Source: Caulobacter sp048541825 (GTDB lineage: Bacteria > Pseudomonadota > Alphaproteobacteria > Caulobacterales > Caulobacteraceae). Taken from it: a stretch of DNA of 64,000 nucleotides. Below are positions 30,772 through 42,224 of the stretch, piece after piece (within the stretch, counting starts at the first letter, position 1; every line of letters starts with the position of its first letter). The notes beneath the pieces were generated by a model. It had not been told where the DNA came from, did not search any database, and worked only from the letters and a program-made list of their open reading frames with translations. Position numbers and translations under genes: made by a program. The stretch is from NCBI RefSeq assembly GCF_048541825.1, contig NZ_CP183332.1, positions 3,410,001 through 3,474,000 on the forward strand. The letters run 5' to 3'.

Positions 30772-30890
30772 AAGTCCTCCCCCTGAAGGGGGAGGCGACC
30801 GAAGGTCGGTGGGGGAAGACCGCAATGCGCCAGCGGTCTCTTCCCCCACCGTCGCCTGCGGCGACACCTCCCCCGTCAGGGGGAGGACTT
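30772..30890. repeat. CCTCCCCCT-type palindromic element between divergent genes
   Basis: AAGTCCTCCCCCTGAAGGGG at the left and ACCTCCCCCGTCAGGGGG then AGGACTT at the right; internal stems CGACCGAAGGTCG and GTCGCCTGCGGCGAC. It lies in the divergent rlmN/UbiH gap, ending 41 bp before the UbiH-type ATG. Unlike the copies between convergent genes, termination cannot be its main job here. Confidence 0.88.
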
Positions 30891-30931
30891 TGCTTCTAGA
30901 CACCCCACCCCCGCAGGCCCATATCCGCCTC

Positions 30932-32182
30932 ATGCGCACGCACGACGCCGATGTGATCATCGCGGGAGCCGGCATGGCCGGGTCCACCCTGGCCTTGGCC
31001 CTGGCCTCAGGCGGCCTGCGGCCGCTGCTGGTCGACCCTCAGCCATTCGAAGCCCAGCTGGCCCCGACCTTTGACGGGCGCTCCTCGGCCGTCGCCTATT
31101 CCAGCTTTCGCCAGTGGCGGACCATCGGCGCGGGCGAGGCCCTTGAGCCGCACGCCCAGCGGATCGAACAGATCCTGGTCACCGACGGCCGCACGCCCGG
31201 CGCCGCCGCGCTGGGGGCCTCGCCGGCCTTCCTGCGCTTCGATTCCAGCGAGATCGCCGACCGCTCGGACGGTGAGCCCCTGGGCTATCTGATCGAGAAC
31301 CGCCAGATCCGCGCGGCCCTCTCCCAGGCCGTGACCGATCAGGCCATTCCGGTGATCGCGCCGATGGCTGCCAGAAACCTGGAGGTCGACGCCGCCGGCG
31401 CCCGCATCACCCTGGCCGATGGCCGGGTGCTGTCGGCCCCGCTGGCGGTCAGCGCCGAGGGTCGGGGCTCGGTGCTGCGCAAGGCGGCCGGCATCGGCGA
31501 TATCGGCTGGGGCTATGGCCAGAGCGGCGTGGTGCTGACGGTGAAGATGCAGCGGCCGCACGAGGGTGTGGCCCATGAATATTTTCTGCCCAGCGGCCCG
31601 TTCGCCATCCTGCCCCTGACCGAAAATCGCGCCAGTCTGGTGTGGACCGAAAGCACCGCCCGCGCCGAGGCCCTGCGCGACGCCCGACCCGAAGCCTTTC
31701 AGGCCCACCTGATGCGCCGGTTCGGCGAGTTTCTGGGCGATGTCGAGATCGTCGGCCCGATCTTCGTCTATCCGCTGTCGCTATCCCTGGCCGAGCGCAT
31801 GGTCGCCCCGCGCCTGGCCCTGATCGGCGACGCCGCCCATGGCGTGCACCCGATCGCCGGGCAGGGCCTGAACCTGGGCCTCAAGGACGCGGCGGCCCTG
31901 GCCGAGGTTCTGGTCGAGGCGATGCGCGGCGGGGAGGACATCGGTTCCGACGTGGTGCTGGAGCGCTTCGCCCGCTGGCGGCGGTTCGACACCGTGACCA
32001 ACGCCCTGACCTTCGACGGCTTCGTGCGGCTGTTCTCCAACGACAACCCGATCCTGCGCCTGGCGCGGGGCATCGGTCTGGCGGCGGTCAATCGCATCGC
32101 CCCGGCCCGGCGGTTCTTCATGCACGAGGCCGGCGGGGCGGTGGGCGATCTGCCGAGACTGCTGCGCGGGCAGGCGATCTAG
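30932..32182 (+). CDS. UbiH/UbiF-family FAD-dependent hydroxylase (ubiquinone biosynthesis)
   Basis: 416 residues from ATG 30932 (MRTHDADVIIAGAGMAGSTL). FAD-binding GAGMAGSTLALAL opens the chain and GDAAHGVHPIAGQGLNLGLKDA near residue 300 is the family's conserved FAD/NADP motif. These enzymes hydroxylate polyprenylphenol intermediates in ubiquinone synthesis. Which ring position (UbiH, UbiF, UbiL or UbiM type) cannot be decided by eye. It ends with a 4-bp convergent overlap with the acyltransferase gene. Confidence 0.9.
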   Translation: MRTHDADVIIAGAGMAGSTLALALASGGLRPLLVDPQPFEAQLAPTFDGRSSAVAYSSFRQWRTIGAGEALEPHAQRIEQILVTDGRTPGAAALGASPAFLRFDSSEIADRSDGEPLGYLIENRQIRAALSQAVTDQAIPVIAPMAARNLEVDAAGARITLADGRVLSAPLAVSAEGRGSVLRKAAGIGDIGWGYGQSGVVLTVKMQRPHEGVAHEYFLPSGPFAILPLTENRASLVWTESTARAEALRDARPEAFQAHLMRRFGEFLGDVEIVGPIFVYPLSLSLAERMVAPRLALIGDAAHGVHPIAGQGLNLGLKDAAALAEVLVEAMRGGEDIGSDVVLERFARWRRFDTVTNALTFDGFVRLFSNDNPILRLARGIGLAAVNRIAPARRFFMHEAGGAVGDLPRLLRGQAI

Positions 32183-33279
32183 ACCTTCACGATCCAGTTG
32201 CGCTTGCGCATGTAGGCCACCACCGCCCAGACTAGGCCGATGAAGATCGCCACCGGGATCAGGGCCGCCGTCTTGGTCCCCAGCAGCGGCGAGACCGCGT
32301 CATAGGGGATCTTGAGCATGTGCGCGGTCAGGATGATCGAGGCCAGCTCGTGCAGCACATAGGCGAAGATGGCGTTGACCCCGAAGTCGGTCAGAAACGC
32401 CTCGCCCGGCATGCGCCACAGCTTGATGTCCAGGGCCTGGTGCAGGGCGGCCAGCACCAGCAGGGCCGCGCCGCTGGACACCAGAACATAGCTGCTGGTC
32501 CACAGGTCCTTGACGATCGGCAAGGCCAAGCCCCAAGCGAGGCCAACGACCAGCAGCAGGGCCCCGGCGATCGCCAGGCCTCGCGCACCGCGCCGGGCGG
32601 CCAGCCACTCGCCGGCCGCGACGCCGATCAGAGCCTGGGCGATGGCCGGCAAGGTTCCCAACAAGCCTTCGGGATCATAGCCCAGCGGGCCTTTGACATA
32701 GGTGTGGACACCCAGCACGGCGCGGTCGGCGAAGGCGATCAGGCTGGCGCCGGGCTTCATCAGGTCGGTCGTACCACCAGGCCAGGGCGCGAGGCACAGA
32801 AGCCAGTAGAGCAGCAGCAGCACGACCGCGATCGTCAGGCGCGTGCGGGGCCCCGTGACGCGAAACAGCACGGCGGCGGCGAGGAAGGCCAGGGCGATGC
32901 GCTGCAGCACGCCCATGGGGCGGAACACCACGCTCTCGGGCGTGGCCAGCCAGTAGATGTTGCTGACCAGCAGGCCCAGAAGGATCAGTCGCCCGGTCCG
33001 CACCAGCAGGCGGCGCAGGCCGGCGCCGTCCAGGCCACGCTCGGCGGTGGCCAGCGGGATCGAGACCCCGGTCATGAAGATGAAGGCTGGGAACACCGCG
33101 TCGGCCAGGGTGAAGCCGGCCCAGGACGAATGCATCAGGATCGGGAAGACGTCATAGCCGCTGACGTAGTGCAGATAGGCGGCCGAATTGACCAGGATCA
33201 TGCCGACGATGGTCAGCCCGCGCAGGACGTCCAGAGACGCCAGCCGAGGCGGTCTGGTCAGGCCGGCGTCGAAGGCCAA
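32179..33279 (-). CDS. HGSNAT/DUF5009-like membrane acyltransferase
   Basis: 366 residues with about 10 hydrophobic helices. RLASLDVLRGLTIVGMILVNS, followed by DAVFPAFIFMTGVSIPLA, is the signature of heparan-alpha-glucosaminide N-acetyltransferase-like (DUF5009) proteins. The bacterial members are assumed to transfer acyl groups to sugars across the inner membrane; the acceptor is unknown. The gene ends inside the last codon of the UbiH-type gene and lies 4 bp downstream of Trm112. Confidence 0.86.
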   Translation of the reverse strand: MAFDAGLTRPPRLASLDVLRGLTIVGMILVNSAAYLHYVSGYDVFPILMHSSWAGFTLADAVFPAFIFMTGVSIPLATAERGLDGAGLRRLLVRTGRLILLGLLVSNIYWLATPESVVFRPMGVLQRIALAFLAAAVLFRVTGPRTRLTIAVVLLLLYWLLCLAPWPGGTTDLMKPGASLIAFADRAVLGVHTYVKGPLGYDPEGLLGTLPAIAQALIGVAAGEWLAARRGARGLAIAGALLLVVGLAWGLALPIVKDLWTSSYVLVSSGAALLVLAALHQALDIKLWRMPGEAFLTDFGVNAIFAYVLHELASIILTAHMLKIPYDAVSPLLGTKTAALIPVAIFIGLVWAVVAYMRKRNWIVKV

Positions 33280-33283
33280 GGCC

Positions 33284-33490
33284 CTATTCGCCGTCTTCGA
33301 GTGAGCGGGCCTCTTCCGGCAGCATGATCGGCACGCCGTCGCGGATCGGATAGGCCAGCTTGGCGGCCCGGCTGACCAGCTCGCCGCGCACGCGGTTGTA
33401 GTCCAGCGTGGTGCGGGTCACGGGGCAGACCAGCACTTCCAGCAGGCGCGGGTCGATGTCGGCAGGCGGCGGGGTCGGTGTAGCGGTCAT
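33284..33490 (-). CDS. Trm112-family small protein
   Basis: 68 residues. LLEVLVCPVTRTTLDYNRVRGELVSR contains the first part of the zinc-ribbon-like motif and AYPIRDGVPIMLPEEAR is the highly conserved C-terminal signature. Only one Cys (CPVT) is present, as in many alphaproteobacterial members, so zinc binding is doubtful. Eukaryotic and archaeal Trm112 activates methyltransferases; the bacterial role is not settled. Confidence 0.92.
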   Translation of the reverse strand: MTATPTPPPADIDPRLLEVLVCPVTRTTLDYNRVRGELVSRAAKLAYPIRDGVPIMLPEEARSLEDGE

Positions 33491-33502
33491 GCAACTTCTC
33501 TA

Positions 33503-33551
33503 GAGCGGGATGAGGAAAAGTGTGAAGCGGTTTTCCGCCCGCATCCCGCTC
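33503..33551. repeat. Alphaproteobacterial short palindromic repeat
   Basis: GAGCGGGATG (33503-33512) and CATCCCGCTC (33542-33551) are perfect complements and GGAAAA/TTTTCC form an inner stem. I recall near-identical repeats in several alphaproteobacterial genomes. It sits between the Trm112 and LON-domain genes, both on the minus strand. Confidence 0.75.
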
Positions 33552-33589
33552 CAAACTTTGGAAAGCCATCTTGATGGCGCTCCCGTTTC

Positions 33590-34264
33590 CTACTGGATAG
33601 AGGGCGGCTCGTCGTCGTCGCTCACGGCCGCGTCGATCTCCAGCAAGGCCACCAGGGTCTCGCGGCGGTCGGCCATGGTTGGAGCCTCCAGCAGGGCCTG
33701 CTTTTCCATGGGGTCGAACGGCAGAGCCATGGATAGGCTGTTGATCAGGGCGTCCGACGGGGCGTTCTCGGCGCTGGTCCAGTCGATGGCCAGACCGCGA
33801 TGGTCCAGATAGCGGCGCAGGGCGGCCAGCAGGGGAACGGGATCAGCGCCCTCTGACGAAGGGCCGTCCTCGCGCAGGTCGGCCTCGAACGACGCGTAAT
33901 CGGCCCGCACTTGGCGATAGGGCATGCGCGCGGGCAACTCTGCCCCGGCCCGGAATCGGCAGATTCCGGTCAAGGTCACCAGGTAGCGGCCATCGGCGGT
34001 CTCGGCGAAGCTGGTCACCCGACCCGCGCAGCCGATCGGCGCCAGGCTGGGGCCGTGCTCGTCCTCCGGACCCGCGCCATTGGGGCGGGTCTGTATCATG
34101 CCGATCATCCGCTCGCCCGACATGACGTCGTCCAGCATGTTCAGATAGCGCGGCTCAAAGATGTTGAGCGGCAGCTGACCGCCAGGGAGCAGCAGGACGC
34201 CGTCCAGCGGGAAGACCGGGATGACCAGCGGCAGGTCACTGATCCGTCGAAAGCTTCCCGGCAT
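33590..34264 (-). CDS. LON peptidase substrate-binding-domain protein
   Basis: 224 residues consisting of a stand-alone LON N-terminal (substrate-binding) domain: LPLVIPVFPLDGVLLLPGG, LPLNIFEPRYLNMLDD and IGCAGRVTSF. No ATPase or protease domain follows. Such proteins are thought to bind substrates or act as adaptors; no partner is evident. It starts 10 bp after the thioredoxin/TPR gene and is probably co-transcribed. Confidence 0.93.
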   Translation of the reverse strand: MPGSFRRISDLPLVIPVFPLDGVLLLPGGQLPLNIFEPRYLNMLDDVMSGERMIGMIQTRPNGAGPEDEHGPSLAPIGCAGRVTSFAETADGRYLVTLTGICRFRAGAELPARMPYRQVRADYASFEADLREDGPSSEGADPVPLLAALRRYLDHRGLAIDWTSAENAPSDALINSLSMALPFDPMEKQALLEAPTMADRRETLVALLEIDAAVSDDDEPPSIQ

Positions 34265-34274
34265 CGGCCCGCCT

Positions 34275-35183
34275 CTAGCTGAACAGAATGGAGGACAGGC
34301 GCTTGCGGCCGGCCCTGGCGACTTCCGACATCGCGCCGGCGGCCTCGAACACGGTCAGCAGCTGCTTGCGCGCCGCATCGTCGTTCCAGGTCCGGTCGCG
34401 GGCGATGATCGCCAGCAGATGGTCGGACGCGGCCTGCAGGTGACCGGCGCCGGCCAGGGCCTTGGCCAGTTCGAAACGGGCCTCGTGGTCGTCGGGATCG
34501 GCGGCCAGGCGAGCCTCGAACGGCGCGGTCTCGGACGGCGCGTCGGCGGCCAGGGCCAGGGCGGCGCGGACGCTTTCCAGCTCAGCGTCCTTGGCGCCCA
34601 CCGGCGCCATGGCGGCCACCTCGGCGGCGCGCTCCAGATCGCCACCGTCCAGATAGCAGCGGGCCAGCCCGCCCAGCGCCTTGACGTTCTCCGGGTCCAT
34701 CCGCAGGGCCTCGGCATAGGCTTGGGCTGCGCCGCCCAGGTCGCCCAGGTCCAGCGACTCCTTGCCCATGGCCAGCAGGGCGTCCAGGTCGCTGGGGGCC
34801 GGCGGTCCGGAGATACGGGCGATGAAGGCCTTGATTTCGCTCTCGGGCACCGCGCCCTGGAAGCCGTCGACCGGCTGGCCGTCCACGAAGGCGTAGACCG
34901 TCGGGATCGACTGCACGCGCAGCTGGCCCGAATAGCCGGGGTTCTTGTCGACATCGATCTTGACCAGCTTGACCGCGCCGCCGGCGGCCGCGACGGCCTT
35001 TTCCAGCGCCGGGGTCAGCTGACGGCAGGGGCCGCACCACGTGGCCCAGAAATCGACGATGACCGGCTGGGTCTTGGACGCCTCGATGACGTCGGCCATG
35101 AAGCTGGCGTCCGTGCCGTCCTTGATATGCGCGCTTTTGCCACCGGCTTGGATGGGGGCGGGCTTTTCGCCGATCAGGCTCAT
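34275..35183 (-). CDS. Thioredoxin-domain protein with TPR tail (CnoX/YbbN-like)
   Basis: 302 residues. The thioredoxin domain has the active site Cys50-Gly-Pro-Cys53 (WATWCGPCRQ) and a cis-Pro region QSIPTVYAFVDGQPVDGF; from about residue 130 the protein is helical TPR-like repeats. This is the CnoX/YbbN layout: a chaperone-redoxin that protects proteins from oxidation and hands them to GroEL. CGPC matches active thioredoxins rather than the SxxC of E. coli YbbN, so it probably retains reductase activity. Confidence 0.92.
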   Translation of the reverse strand: MSLIGEKPAPIQAGGKSAHIKDGTDASFMADVIEASKTQPVIVDFWATWCGPCRQLTPALEKAVAAAGGAVKLVKIDVDKNPGYSGQLRVQSIPTVYAFVDGQPVDGFQGAVPESEIKAFIARISGPPAPSDLDALLAMGKESLDLGDLGGAAQAYAEALRMDPENVKALGGLARCYLDGGDLERAAEVAAMAPVGAKDAELESVRAALALAADAPSETAPFEARLAADPDDHEARFELAKALAGAGHLQAASDHLLAIIARDRTWNDDAARKQLLTVFEAAGAMSEVARAGRKRLSSILFS

Positions 35184-35262
35184 CGGAAGTCTCTCATGCA
35201 GGTCGAAACGCAGTCAGGGCCAAGATGGTGCCTGGACGCGACATTCGCAATCGCCGGTTCGC

Positions 35263-35769
35263 TCAAGAAGCGACTGTCATGGCCTCGAAATCGACGATCA
35301 TCGGCGTGATCCCCAGCGCCGACAGGAAGGCGCGCAAGCCGTCCTGCGAGACGGCAGTCGTGGCGTCGTTGCCCAGCGGGTGGAAGTTGACCGGATCGGC
35401 CCTGGCCAGGGCGGCGTCCAGCACGAAACGCACCCGATGCTCGACATCGTTGATCAGGCCAAAGGCGGTGACCGAGCCCGGCCTCACGCCCAGCGTCTCG
35501 ATCATCATCGCTTCCGGGCCGAACGACAGCCGGCCCGAGCCGATCACCGTGTGCAGACGCTTGAGATCGATCACCGTCTCGCCCAGGGCCGAGATCAGCC
35601 ACAGCTGGCCCTTGGCGTCCTTGAGGAACAGGTTCTTGGTGTGGCCGCCGGGCATGGCCGCCTTGATCTCCAGCCCTTCCTCCACCCGGAATACGGGCGG
35701 ATGGTCGAGGGTGGAATGGGCGATCGCGTGGGCGTCGAGAAAGGCGAAGAGGTCGGCGCGGGTCTTCAT
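35263..35769 (-). CDS. Ala-tRNA(Pro) editing domain protein (ProXp-ala/PrdX)
   Basis: 168 residues of the YbaK/INS fold. Conserved blocks are HPPVFRVEEG, GGHTKNLFLKDAKGQLWL and GSVTAFGLIND, with FHPLGNDATT near the C-terminus; the KNLFLKD lysine is the key editing residue. The enzyme hydrolyses Ala mischarged on tRNA-Pro, used by bacteria whose ProRS lacks an insertion domain. Start ATG 35769. Confidence 0.93.
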   Translation of the reverse strand: MKTRADLFAFLDAHAIAHSTLDHPPVFRVEEGLEIKAAMPGGHTKNLFLKDAKGQLWLISALGETVIDLKRLHTVIGSGRLSFGPEAMMIETLGVRPGSVTAFGLINDVEHRVRFVLDAALARADPVNFHPLGNDATTAVSQDGLRAFLSALGITPMIVDFEAMTVAS

Positions 35770-35872
35770 GCGCGCTTCCTAGCTCAGCCTTGCCGTTCGG
35801 GGAACTGGACGGCCTCGCCTCGCGGGCGCTAGACCAGAGCCAAGGGTCAAGGAAAACAGGAAGACGCGCGGC

Positions 35873-36616
35873 ATGGAACTGGAGTGCTATCCCACCGAGA
35901 ACCGCCCGCCGGAGATCGTGCCGGGCCGTCCGCAGCGGGCCTGGATGGACCACTTCGCCGACCGCCACCCCTATCGCTGCCTGCCGCTGTCAATGGCTAA
36001 CACCTCGGGCTGGGAGATCCTGTGCCCGGTCGGCTTCTCGATGACCTGGGACGGCGGGGCGCACCAGGAGTGCATCAAGTTCCAGCCCGACCACCCCTAT
36101 CCGGGCTTTACCGAGTTCGTGAAGTCGCACTTCTCGCGCGGCACGGTGACCTTCCACACCGGCTATCTGTTCCGCACCCCGCCCGGCTGGTCGATCCTGA
36201 CCATGGGCCCGCCCAACCACATCAAGGACGGCATCCAGCCGCTGGCCGGCCTGGTCGAGACCGACTGGCTGCCCTTCCCCTTCACGATGAACTGGTTGTT
36301 CACCCGCCCCGGCACGGTGCGCTTCGAGAAGGGCGAGCCGTTCTGCTTCATCATGATGATGCAGGACAAGGTGATGGACGACGTCCAGCCGGTGATCCGC
36401 TCGATGAACAGCAACCTTGATCTGCGTCGCCAGTATGACGTCTGGGCCGAGAAGCGCACCGAGTTCAACAGCCTGATCTTCAAGCGCGACCCCGAGGCCA
36501 CCAAGGAGGCCTGGCAGCGCTTCTACTTCAAGGGCGAATACCCCGAGGAAGTGCAGGCCGAGGCGCCCAGCCACCACGTCAACAAGCGCCGGCTAAAGGC
36601 TCCGAAGCTGGGGTAA
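35873..36616 (+). CDS. DUF6065 family protein
   Basis: 247 residues, soluble, rich in aromatic residues, with HPYRCLPLSMANTSGWEIL, VKSHFSRGTVTFHTGYLFRT and FMMNWLFTRPG-like FTMNWLFTRPGTVRF. I recognise this as the DUF6065 family, of unknown function; the jelly-roll-like beta-rich pattern is only an impression. It is convergent with glmM, 12 bp apart, and stands alone on its strand. Confidence 0.85.
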   Translation: MELECYPTENRPPEIVPGRPQRAWMDHFADRHPYRCLPLSMANTSGWEILCPVGFSMTWDGGAHQECIKFQPDHPYPGFTEFVKSHFSRGTVTFHTGYLFRTPPGWSILTMGPPNHIKDGIQPLAGLVETDWLPFPFTMNWLFTRPGTVRFEKGEPFCFIMMMQDKVMDDVQPVIRSMNSNLDLRRQYDVWAEKRTEFNSLIFKRDPEATKEAWQRFYFKGEYPEEVQAEAPSHHVNKRRLKAPKLG

Positions 36617-36628
36617 GGCCGTCGGCCG

Positions 36629-37978
36629 TCAGGCCGCCTTCACGGCCGAGACGATCGACTTGACCACCTTGCGGACCAGGGCCGGGTCATCGCCCTCGGC
36701 CATGATGCGGATCAGGGGTTCGGTGCCGGAGGGGCGCACGACGATGCGGCCGGCGCCGTTCAGCTGGGCCTCGCCGTCGGCGATGGCCTCTTTCACCGTC
36801 TTGGCCTCCAGCGGCTTGGTCCCGCCGGTGAAGCGGACGTTTTCCAGCAGCTGCGGCACGGGCTCGAACTGGCGGGCCAGGGCGCTCATCGGCTGGCCGG
36901 TCTCGATCATCACTGCCAGCACCTGCAGGGCCGCGATCAGGCCATCGCCCGTGGTCGAGAAGTCCGACAGGATCAGGTGGCCCGACTGCTCGCCGCCCAG
37001 GTTGAAACCGCCCTCGCGCATGCGGGCCATCACATAGCGGTCGCCGACGCTGGTGCGCTCCAGGGTCAAGCCCTGCTCACCCAGGAAGCGCTCGAGGCCG
37101 AGGTTCGACATCACCGTGGCGACCACGCCGCCGGCCTTCAGCTTGCCGGCCTTGGCGTAGGCGGCGGCGATGATGGCCATGATCTGGTCGCCGTCGACCA
37201 CCTGACCGTTCTCGTCGCAGATCACCAGCCGGTCGGCGTCGCCATCCAGGGCGATGCCGATGTCGGCGCGGTATTCGCGCACCAGCTTGGCCATGGCCTC
37301 GGGATGGGTCGAGCCGCACTCGTGATTGATATTGGTGCCGTCGGGATCAACGCCCAGCGGAATGACCTCGGCCCCCAGCTCATACAGGGTGACGGGGGCC
37401 ACCTTGTAGGCCGCGCCATTGGCGCAATCGATGACGATCCGCAGGCCCGACAGCGACAGCTGGCGCGGGAAGGTGGCCTTGACGATCTCGACATAGCGGG
37501 CCTGAGCGTCGTCGATGCGCTTGACGCGGCCCAGACCGCGCGGCGGGGCCAGACCCTCCTGCAGGCCCTCATCCATCAGGGCCTCGATCTTCAGCTCCTG
37601 GGCATCCGACAGCTTGTAGCCGTCAGGGCCAAACAGCTTGATGCCGTTGTCGGCGAAGTCGTTATGGCTGGCGCTGATCATCACGCCCAGATCGGCGCGC
37701 ATCGAGCGGGTCATCATCGCCACGGCCGGGGTGGGCAGAGGTCCAAACAGCCGCACATCCATGCCGACACTGGCGAAACCGGCCACCAGGGCCGGTTCGA
37801 TCATGTAGCCCGACAGCCGGGTATCCTTGCCGATCACCACCAGATGGCGGCGGTCGTCCTGCGAGCGGAACAGCTTTCCGGCCGCCAGACCGACGCGCAG
37901 GGCGACCTCGGCGGTCATCGGGTGCTGGTTGGCCTGGCCGCGGATGCCGTCGGTGCCGAAATAGGCGCGCTTGCTCAT
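36629..37978 (-). CDS. glmM: Phosphoglucosamine mutase
   Basis: 449 residues, normal length. The phosphoserine loop is Ser104 (MISASHND), the metal site Asp245/247/249 (DGDADR) and the C-terminal phosphate-binding RPSGTEPLIRIM. It isomerises glucosamine-6-phosphate to glucosamine-1-phosphate in UDP-GlcNAc synthesis for peptidoglycan and lipid A. It is divergent from glmS, the preceding step, with 149 bp between start codons, an unusual and economical arrangement for coordinated control. Confidence 0.97.
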   Translation of the reverse strand: MSKRAYFGTDGIRGQANQHPMTAEVALRVGLAAGKLFRSQDDRRHLVVIGKDTRLSGYMIEPALVAGFASVGMDVRLFGPLPTPAVAMMTRSMRADLGVMISASHNDFADNGIKLFGPDGYKLSDAQELKIEALMDEGLQEGLAPPRGLGRVKRIDDAQARYVEIVKATFPRQLSLSGLRIVIDCANGAAYKVAPVTLYELGAEVIPLGVDPDGTNINHECGSTHPEAMAKLVREYRADIGIALDGDADRLVICDENGQVVDGDQIMAIIAAAYAKAGKLKAGGVVATVMSNLGLERFLGEQGLTLERTSVGDRYVMARMREGGFNLGGEQSGHLILSDFSTTGDGLIAALQVLAVMIETGQPMSALARQFEPVPQLLENVRFTGGTKPLEAKTVKEAIADGEAQLNGAGRIVVRPSGTEPLIRIMAEGDDPALVRKVVKSIVSAVKAA

Positions 37979-38127
37979 GGTCGCTCTGGTCTGGAGGCGG
38001 ATCGCGAAACGATCCGAAATGCAGATTTATGTGGGAGAGGTCTGCACGAATGCTAAAGCCCGGCCGACGACTATACCCGCGCTCGTAGCCATAATCCCCG
38101 CCGGCGCGATTTACAAAGGACCATGGC

Positions 38128-39948
<1,821 letters not shown>

Positions 39949-39966
39949 GCGAAAAGGACAGGTCTG

Positions 39967-40428
39967 ATGTCGATCATCATGACGCCGATCGGCCAGGTGC
40001 AGGGCGGTCGGGCTGTTGCCGAGGACGACGACTGGGGCGCCAGCCGCGCGGCCATCGTCCTGGATCCGGCCCGGTTCGACGCCGAGGCCCTGATCGGACT
40101 GGAGACCTTCAGCCACGCCGAGGTGATCTATGTGTTCGACAAGGTCACCGACGACCAGATCGTGACCGGCGCCCGCCATCCGCGCGGCAACACCGCCTGG
40201 CCGAAAATCGGCATCTTCGCCCAGCGCGGCAAGAACCGGCCCAACCGCATCGGCGTCACGGTCTGCAGGATCGTGGCGGTGGAAGGCCTGACCCTGGAGG
40301 TCGAGGGCCTGGACGCCATCGACGGCACGCCGGTGCTGGACATCAAGCCGGTGATGCGCGGCTTTGCCCCGCGCGGCGAGCACCGCGAGCCCGACTGGGC
40401 GCGGGAGATCATGGAGAAGTACTGGTGA
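39967..40428 (+). CDS. TrmO-family tRNA t6A methyltransferase-like protein
   Basis: 153 residues. LETFSHAEVIYVFDKV, HPRGNTAWPKIGIFAQRGKNRPNRIGVT and GTPVLDIKP are the YaeB/TrmO signatures. TrmO uses S-adenosylmethionine to N6-methylate t6A37 in some tRNAs; the protein is shorter than E. coli TrmO (235), being only the core beta-barrel domain, so activity on the same substrate is not certain. It overlaps the ASCH-domain gene by 4 bases. Confidence 0.88.
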   Translation: MSIIMTPIGQVQGGRAVAEDDDWGASRAAIVLDPARFDAEALIGLETFSHAEVIYVFDKVTDDQIVTGARHPRGNTAWPKIGIFAQRGKNRPNRIGVTVCRIVAVEGLTLEVEGLDAIDGTPVLDIKPVMRGFAPRGEHREPDWAREIMEKYW

Positions 40429-40823
40429 TCCAGGTCGCGCCCGATTGGAGCGATCTGGAACGCTTTCGGTTCGGAGACGGCCCGGAACTGGCCGACGCCC
40501 TGCTCGCCTTGGTGCTGCTGGGGACGAAGACAGCGACGTGCTGGTCGTTTGCCGACGGTCAGCAGACAGCGGTCGGCAAACGGATGGTGGCGTGCGACAG
40601 CCGCGATCGCCCCCGCGCGGTCATCGAGACGATCCGGCTGGACGTGTGCCTGTTCGGCGAGGTCACCGGCGCGTTCGCCGCCAAGGAAGGCGAGGACGAC
40701 CGATCCCTCACGTCATGGCGTCGAGCGCACCAGGCCTATTTCGAACGCAACGGCGGCTTTGATCCTGAAATGCCGCTGTGGTGCGAGGAATTCAAGCTCA
40801 TCGCCGAGATCGCGATTCCATAG
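40425..40823 (+). CDS. ASCH-domain protein
   Basis: 132 residues from GTG 40425, overlapping the TrmO-like stop by 4 bases. LLGTKTATCWSF, IETIRLDVCLFGEVTGAFAAKEGEDDRSLTSWRRAHQAYF is the characteristic ASCH fold sequence (EGE-DxSLxxWRxxH). ASCH proteins are PUA-like and several are nucleases or hydrolases acting on modified nucleosides, which would suit its partnership with a tRNA-modification enzyme. Confidence 0.9.
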   Translation: MIQVAPDWSDLERFRFGDGPELADALLALVLLGTKTATCWSFADGQQTAVGKRMVACDSRDRPRAVIETIRLDVCLFGEVTGAFAAKEGEDDRSLTSWRRAHQAYFERNGGFDPEMPLWCEEFKLIAEIAIP

Positions 40824-40841
40824 TCGCGCGCCCGTTCGCCC

Positions 40842-41246
40842 TCAGTCGTCCTTCGCCAGCCTGGCCAGGAACGCCTTGGCGGCCTCCCTGTGACTGGCCT
40901 TGAGGTTCCGGCCAACGATCGCGATGACGGCGGCGATCACGGCCGCGTCGTCGGTCATGCCCAGGGCCGGCAGAATGTCGGGGATCACGTCAGTGGGCAG
41001 GACGAAATAGGCCAGGGCCGCCATCATCATGCCCTTGGCGGCCATCGGGGTGGCCGGATCGCGGGCGCACCACCACACGGACAGAGCGTCGGCGGCGAAC
41101 GGAATCTTCGCCGCGACCTTGCGGATCTTGGGCAGGAAGCCTCGCGCCACCCGCTCCTCATTGACCCGCACGGTGGCCGGAACCAGCGCCTTGGACGGGT
41201 CGAGAATCCGCTTTACGTCGGGGGACGGTTTGGCGTCGGCGCTCAT
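40842..41246 (-). CDS. YkvA/DUF1232 family membrane protein
   Basis: 134 residues from ATG 41246, with GAGAGGG upstream. The DUF1232 core is AALAYFVLPTDVIPDILPALGMTDDAAVIAAVIAIV, containing the invariant Y-x-x-x-P-x-D-x-x-P-D pattern, and forms one or two hydrophobic segments. Function unknown. It is convergent with the ASCH gene and divergent from the SDR gene. Confidence 0.9.
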   Translation of the reverse strand: MSADAKPSPDVKRILDPSKALVPATVRVNEERVARGFLPKIRKVAAKIPFAADALSVWWCARDPATPMAAKGMMMAALAYFVLPTDVIPDILPALGMTDDAAVIAAVIAIVGRNLKASHREAAKAFLARLAKDD

Positions 41247-41302
41247 CGGTCTAAAACCCTCTCCAAGCAGCAACCTTAAACGCAAAGCTTGGGGAAACGT
41301 CC

Positions 41303-42085
<783 letters not shown>

Positions 42086-42094
42086 GCGAGGCCT

Positions 42095-42218
42095 AAGTCC
42101 TCTCCCCGAAGGGAGAGGTTTCGCCGCAGGCGACGGAGAGGGAAGGATCAGCTGAAGTTCAGCATCGCTTCCCCCTCCGGTCGCTTCGCGACCGCCTCCC
42201 CCATCAGGGGGAGGACTT
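42095..42218. repeat. CCTCCCCCT-type palindromic element between convergent genes
   Basis: AAGTCCTCTCCCCGAAGGGAG at left with slight arm divergence, CCTCCCCCATCAGGGGGAGG followed by ACTT at right; internal stems CGCCGCAGGCGACG and GGTCGCTTCGCGACC. It fills the 139-bp gap between the SDR and lipoprotein stops. Confidence 0.87.
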
Positions 42219-42224
42219 GCTTCC